Shown piece by piece: positions 5,638 through 8,067 of a stretch of DNA of 8,067 bases. Where the stretch lies: positions 1-8,067 of the forward strand of contig JAKSQR010000065.1 of the NCBI GenBank assembly GCA_024404065.1, read 5' to 3'. The DNA comes from Clostridia bacterium (GTDB lineage Bacteria > Bacillota > Clostridia > Oscillospirales > Acutalibacteraceae). A model generated the notes under the pieces. It saw only the letters and a program-made list of their open reading frames with translations, had not been told where the DNA came from and searched no databases. The translations under genes and the position numbers were made by a program. Each line of letters opens with the position of its first letter. Positions within the stretch are counted from its first letter, which is position 1.

Positions 5638-5892
5638 ATGGCTACCGTTTGCAGAGCAGAAAGGAGTAAAGGCTCCGCTATACGGTAAATGTCAGGACAA
5701 GAAACAGTATTATGAATAACAACACGCACATTGAAAGAGTAAAGAACAATAGGAAACGGAAAATTAAAAAAGAAGGACAAAACATTTTTAGGGGTTTACT
5801 ATGATATAGGAGGTATTCTGTTTCTTGCCTATGTCTGTAGTATACACTATTATCAGTACAATAAAACGGACTTGAAGCTCATATATTCATAA
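5638..5892 (+). pseudogene. Possible remnant of a small membrane protein gene
   Basis: One frame starts at the ATG at 5638 and is interrupted by TAA (5686-5688), TGA (5713-5715) and TAA (5740-5742). It then stays open for 49 codons to a TAA at 5890-5892. The last open part begins with a basic stretch (GKLKKKDKTF) and continues into a segment that looks like a single membrane helix (VYYDIGGILFLAYVCSIHYY), ending in a short polar tail. No start codon follows the third stop in this frame before the hydrophobic segment. The pattern could be a decayed gene, but 50 open codons are not strong evidence in AT-rich DNA. No family is recognised. Confidence 0.2.
5643..5687 (+). ncRNA. Possible structured RNA element (two-part 45-nt hairpin)
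   Basis: An outer stem TACCGT (5643-5648) / ACGGTA (5682-5687) is separated by a small 2 x 3 internal loop from an inner stem GCAGAGC (5651-5657) / GCTCCGC (5672-5678), which has a single A-C mismatch. The 14-nt apical loop (5658-5671) contains AAAGGAG. This is 12 base pairs in all. It matches no riboswitch or sRNA class that I recognise. No dedicated promoter or T-run terminator was found, so an independent RNA gene is not demonstrated. Confidence 0.25.
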
Positions 5893-5940
5893 AAAAGTAA
5901 AAATTCTTCAAAAATGTTGATTTTTTATACCATTTGTCAG

Positions 5941-5994
5941 TTGAATTTATTCTTATATAGTAATAAAATGCTATATACTATGTGTTATTGAGGT
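5941..5994 (+). promoter_or_regulatory. Promoter and ribosome binding site of the MATE transporter gene
   Basis: TTGAAT at 5941-5946, a 17-nt spacer and TAAAAT at 5964-5969 give a good sigma-A-type promoter, with transcription starting near 5976. GAGGT at 5990-5994 lies 4-5 nt before the ATG at 5999. A second -10-like TATACT at 5974-5979 lacks a -35. Confidence 0.55.
5954..5977. promoter_or_regulatory. Candidate operator over the MATE gene promoter
   Basis: TATATAG (5954-5960) and CTATATA (5971-5977) form a perfect 7-bp inverted repeat with a 10-nt centre that contains the -10 TAAAAT. A dimeric repressor bound here would cover the -10 and the transcription start. The arms are AT-rich, so chance is not excluded, and no regulator gene is adjacent. 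Confidence 0.28.
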
Positions 5995-5998
5995 AATT

Positions 5999-7387
5999 AT
6001 GTTTAAGCAAAAATTTATTGGTGATAAAAAGTTTTATAAAATGGTTATGGCTGTAGCTTTGCCAATAGCTTTACAGAATTTCATAACCAACTTTGTAAAT
6101 ATGCTGGATAACCTTATGGTTGGCAGGCTTGGCACAGAGCAGATGAGCGGTGTAGCCATTGTAAACCAGCTTATATTTGTATTTAACCTTGCAATATTTG
6201 GTGCTATAAGCGGTGCGGGTATTTACACCTCACAGTTTTACGGCAAAAAGGATAATGAGGGTATAAGAAATACTCTGAGGTTAAAGATTGCAATATGTGT
6301 AATAATTGCAGTAATTGGTATAGCAATTTTTGCCTTTGGTGGTGGATTTCTTATTGATAACTTCCTGCATGAAGGCAGCGAAAAGGTAGATTTGGAATTA
6401 ACCCGTCAGTTTGCGGTAAGCTACCTTAACATAATACTCATAGGTCTTGTGCCCTTTGCTTTATCTCAGGCAATTTCAGGCACTTTGAGAGAAACCGGCG
6501 AAACCTTTGTGCCTATGGTTGCAGGCTTTATGGCAGTTGCGGTAAACTGCATATTTAATTTCCTGCTTATTTTTGGTAAATTCGGCTTCCCTCAGCTTGG
6601 AGTAAATGGTGCCGCTATTGCAACAGTTTTATCCCGCTATGTTGAGCTTATTATTCTTGTGGTTTACGCCCTTGTAAAGCGTGACAGATTTGCATATTTC
6701 AAAGGCTTATTCAAAACCTTCAGAATGCCCACATCACTGCTTATTGGTGTATCAAAAACAGGCATACCCCTTATGCTTAACGAATTTTTCTGGAGTGCGG
6801 GTATGACTTTACTCAGCAACAGCTACTCCCTTCACGGTCTTGATGTAGTTGCAGCTTACAGCATATCATCCACAGTTATTAACCTGCTTAATACATTCTT
6901 CCTTAGCCTTGGTGTTGCAACAGGTATAATTATAGGTAACCTTCTTGGCGGTGATAAATTTGATGAGGCATGGGATTACACAAGAAAGCTTGTTGTATTT
7001 TCAATTTTCATAAGCCTTATTGTAATGCTTTTACTTATGGGCATATCAGGTATATTCCCTAAGTTTTATAATACTAACCCTGAGAGCAAGGCTATTGCCA
7101 CATACTTTATACGCACAGCCGCTATCTTTATGCCCTTTGTTTCTATTGCAAACTCATCTTATTTCATAATACGAAGCGGCGGTAAGGTTATAGTTACCAT
7201 TCTTTTTGACAGTGTGTATATTTTTGCACTTGTAGTGCCTGTGGCATTTGCAATGTTTTATGTATTCCATGCAAGTATATATGTGGCATATTTTGTAGTA
7301 GTAAGCCTTGATATAGTTAAATCAGCCCTTGGCATCTGGCTTATTAGAAGAAAGAAATGGCTTAATAATATAGTAGATAAGATTTAA
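5999..7387 (+). CDS. MATE-family multidrug efflux transporter
   Basis: This 462-residue integral membrane protein has the normal MATE length and about twelve hydrophobic segments in two related halves. Typical MATE stretches are NFVNMLDNLMVGRLGT (31-46), SGAGIYTSQFYGKKD (71-85), SGTLRETGETFVP, and the loop FGFPQLGVNGAAIATV (around 194-210). The second half has NEFFWSAG and the Gly-rich VATGIIIGNLLGGDKFDEA. MATE proteins export cationic drugs and dyes in exchange for Na+ or H+; the actual substrate cannot be read from the sequence. The start is supported by GAGGT at 5990-5994. The stop is 4 nt before the AlkD-like gene, so the two are probably cotranscribed. NorM-like and DinF-like subgroups are not separated here. 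Confidence 0.94.
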   Translation: MFKQKFIGDKKFYKMVMAVALPIALQNFITNFVNMLDNLMVGRLGTEQMSGVAIVNQLIFVFNLAIFGAISGAGIYTSQFYGKKDNEGIRNTLRLKIAICVIIAVIGIAIFAFGGGFLIDNFLHEGSEKVDLELTRQFAVSYLNIILIGLVPFALSQAISGTLRETGETFVPMVAGFMAVAVNCIFNFLLIFGKFGFPQLGVNGAAIATVLSRYVELIILVVYALVKRDRFAYFKGLFKTFRMPTSLLIGVSKTGIPLMLNEFFWSAGMTLLSNSYSLHGLDVVAAYSISSTVINLLNTFFLSLGVATGIIIGNLLGGDKFDEAWDYTRKLVVFSIFISLIVMLLLMGISGIFPKFYNTNPESKAIATYFIRTAAIFMPFVSIANSSYFIIRSGGKVIVTILFDSVYIFALVVPVAFAMFYVFHASIYVAYFVVVSLDIVKSALGIWLIRRKKWLNNIVDKI

Positions 7388-7391
7388 AGAT

Positions 7392-8066
7392 ATGAAAGTT
7401 ACAGAAGAATTATTTAACCTGAGAGATAGTGAGTATGCAGCCTTTCAGGCAAAGCTTACCCCGACCATTGCGCCCGAAAAATTTATAGGTGTGCGCCTGC
7501 CCATACTACGCAAATTTGCAAAGGAATATGCAAAGGACCCTGAGTGCAGTCAGTTTATGAGCACCTTGCCCCATGATTATTATGACGAAAATCTGCTTCA
7601 CAGCGTGCTTATAACATACATAAAGGATTATGATACCTGTATGCAGGAGTTGGAAAAATTCCTGCCCTATATAGATAATTGGGCTGTATGCGACACAATG
7701 AGCCCTAAGGTGCTAAGGAAAAATAAAGAGGCTCTGCTGCTTAAAATAAAAGAGTGGGTAAAGAGTGATAAAACCTACACTATCCGCTTTGGTGTAGATA
7801 TGCTTATGAGCTTTTACCTTGACGATGATTTTAAGCCTGAATACCTTGAAATACCCGCAAGCATCAGAAGTGACGAGTATTATGTTAATATGATGACCGC
7901 CTGGTATTTTGCAACTGCCCTTGCAAAGCAGTGGGATGAGGCAGTTAAATATATTGAAAACAGACGCCTTGACAGATGGACTCATAACAAGGCAATACAA
8001 AAATCCATTGAAAGCTTCAGAGTAACTCAGGAGCATAAGGACTACCTGAGAAGCCTTAAATATTAA
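7392..8066 (+). CDS. AlkD-type DNA alkylation repair protein (HEAT-like repeat DNA glycosylase family)
   Basis: This 224-residue helical protein matches the DNA_alkylation (AlkD/AlkC) family in size and motifs: IGVRLPILRKFAKE (32-45), YIDNWAVCDTMSPK (93-106), TIRFGVDMLMSFYL (130-143), MMTAWYFATALAKQW (167-181) and the C-terminal DRWTHNKAIQKSIESFRV (194-211). Members excise positively charged alkylated purines without base flipping. The residues important in Bacillus cereus AlkD (Trp109, Asp113, Arg148) have likely equivalents in Trp97, Asp101 and Arg132, with the same W-x3-D spacing, so a catalytic enzyme is plausible. It follows the MATE gene by 4 nt (AGAT) with no clear Shine-Dalgarno, suggesting reinitiation after the upstream stop. 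The stop codon is one base from the window end, so the gene is complete. Automatic annotations sometimes misname this family as methyltransferase. Confidence 0.92.
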   Translation: MKVTEELFNLRDSEYAAFQAKLTPTIAPEKFIGVRLPILRKFAKEYAKDPECSQFMSTLPHDYYDENLLHSVLITYIKDYDTCMQELEKFLPYIDNWAVCDTMSPKVLRKNKEALLLKIKEWVKSDKTYTIRFGVDMLMSFYLDDDFKPEYLEIPASIRSDEYYVNMMTAWYFATALAKQWDEAVKYIENRRLDRWTHNKAIQKSIESFRVTQEHKDYLRSLKY

Positions 8067-8067
8067 A

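Larger units (their letters stand above)
5634..5940. other. Gene-free stretch with no recognised function
   Basis: This is roughly 300 bp between the azlD terminator and the promoter of the MATE gene. It is purine-rich on the plus strand from about 5690 to 5790. No open frame exceeds about 50 codons, and none has a good start with a ribosome binding site, apart from a 16-codon frame at 5638-5688 whose Shine-Dalgarno (AGGAG, 5625-5629) lies inside the azlD terminator stem. Contents that stand out are the hairpin at 5643-5687, a broken frame at 5638-5892, and AGGAGGT at 5808-5814 with no suitable ATG after it (the next ATG is 16 nt away and opens only 14 codons). It may be a decayed gene or an untranslated RNA. 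Confidence 0.5.

Noticed and set aside
5678..5785. Minus-strand 35-codon frame encoding an extremely hydrophobic peptide
   Set aside because: No ribosome binding site precedes its ATG. Hydrophobic translation is expected opposite a purine-rich Lys/Arg-coding tract, so it is likely an artefact of composition.
5916..5937. AT hairpin AAAAAT-GTTG-ATTTTT as a terminator
   Set aside because: The stem has no G-C pairs, so it would not pause polymerase in the usual way, and no gene ends just before it.
5634..5998. Riboswitch controlling the MATE gene (for example guanidine, fluoride or preQ1 types)
   Set aside because: The hairpin is about 310 nt from the gene, a good promoter lies between them, and no conserved core of a known class is recognisable.

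Overview
The window looks like a low-GC Firmicutes (Clostridia) chromosome, most probably a gut-associated relative of Ruminococcus or Lachnospira-type bacteria. The evidence is AT-rich intergenic DNA, strong AGGAGG-type ribosome binding sites, sigma-A-like promoters, and sialic-acid genes whose closest remembered relatives are from gut Firmicutes. No tRNA, rRNA, CRISPR array or insertion sequence is visible. The taxonomic placement is inference.

Positions 1-2646 are a sialic-acid (N-acetylneuraminate) catabolic locus. A ROK-family sugar kinase (nanK-like, cut by the left edge) and nanE (ManNAc-6-P epimerase) lie on the minus strand with a 4-base ATGA overlap. nanA (N-acetylneuraminate lyase family) is divergent on the plus strand. 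Together they would convert Neu5Ac to pyruvate plus ManNAc, then ManNAc-6-P, then GlcNAc-6-P. The 118-bp divergent spacer carries promoter elements for both directions and a small inverted repeat that could be an operator. No transporter, sialidase, nagA/nagB or regulator is visible here.

Positions 2622-4457 hold two minus-strand genes, each with a clear terminator. One is a 76-residue soluble protein of a recurrent but uncharacterised Firmicutes type. The other is a 441-residue secreted GH25 muramidase with a BIG2-like Ig domain, a Thr-rich linker and an unusual amphipathic C-terminal segment. The hairpin after nanA is bidirectional and serves the convergent pair nanA / small protein.

Positions 4542-5633 are azlC-azlD, a two-subunit branched-chain amino acid exporter operon with a good promoter, an 8-base gene overlap and a strong terminator.

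Positions 5634-5998 are the least explained part: about 365 bp without a convincing gene. It contains a 45-nt two-part hairpin, a reading frame broken by three stops that ends in a coherent-looking membrane segment, and at its right end a promoter with an inverted repeat over the -10.

Positions 5999-8066 are a MATE-family multidrug efflux protein followed 4 bp later by an AlkD-type DNA alkylation repair protein. The two are probably one transcription unit and may form a detoxification pair. No transcription terminator is seen for this unit before the window ends.
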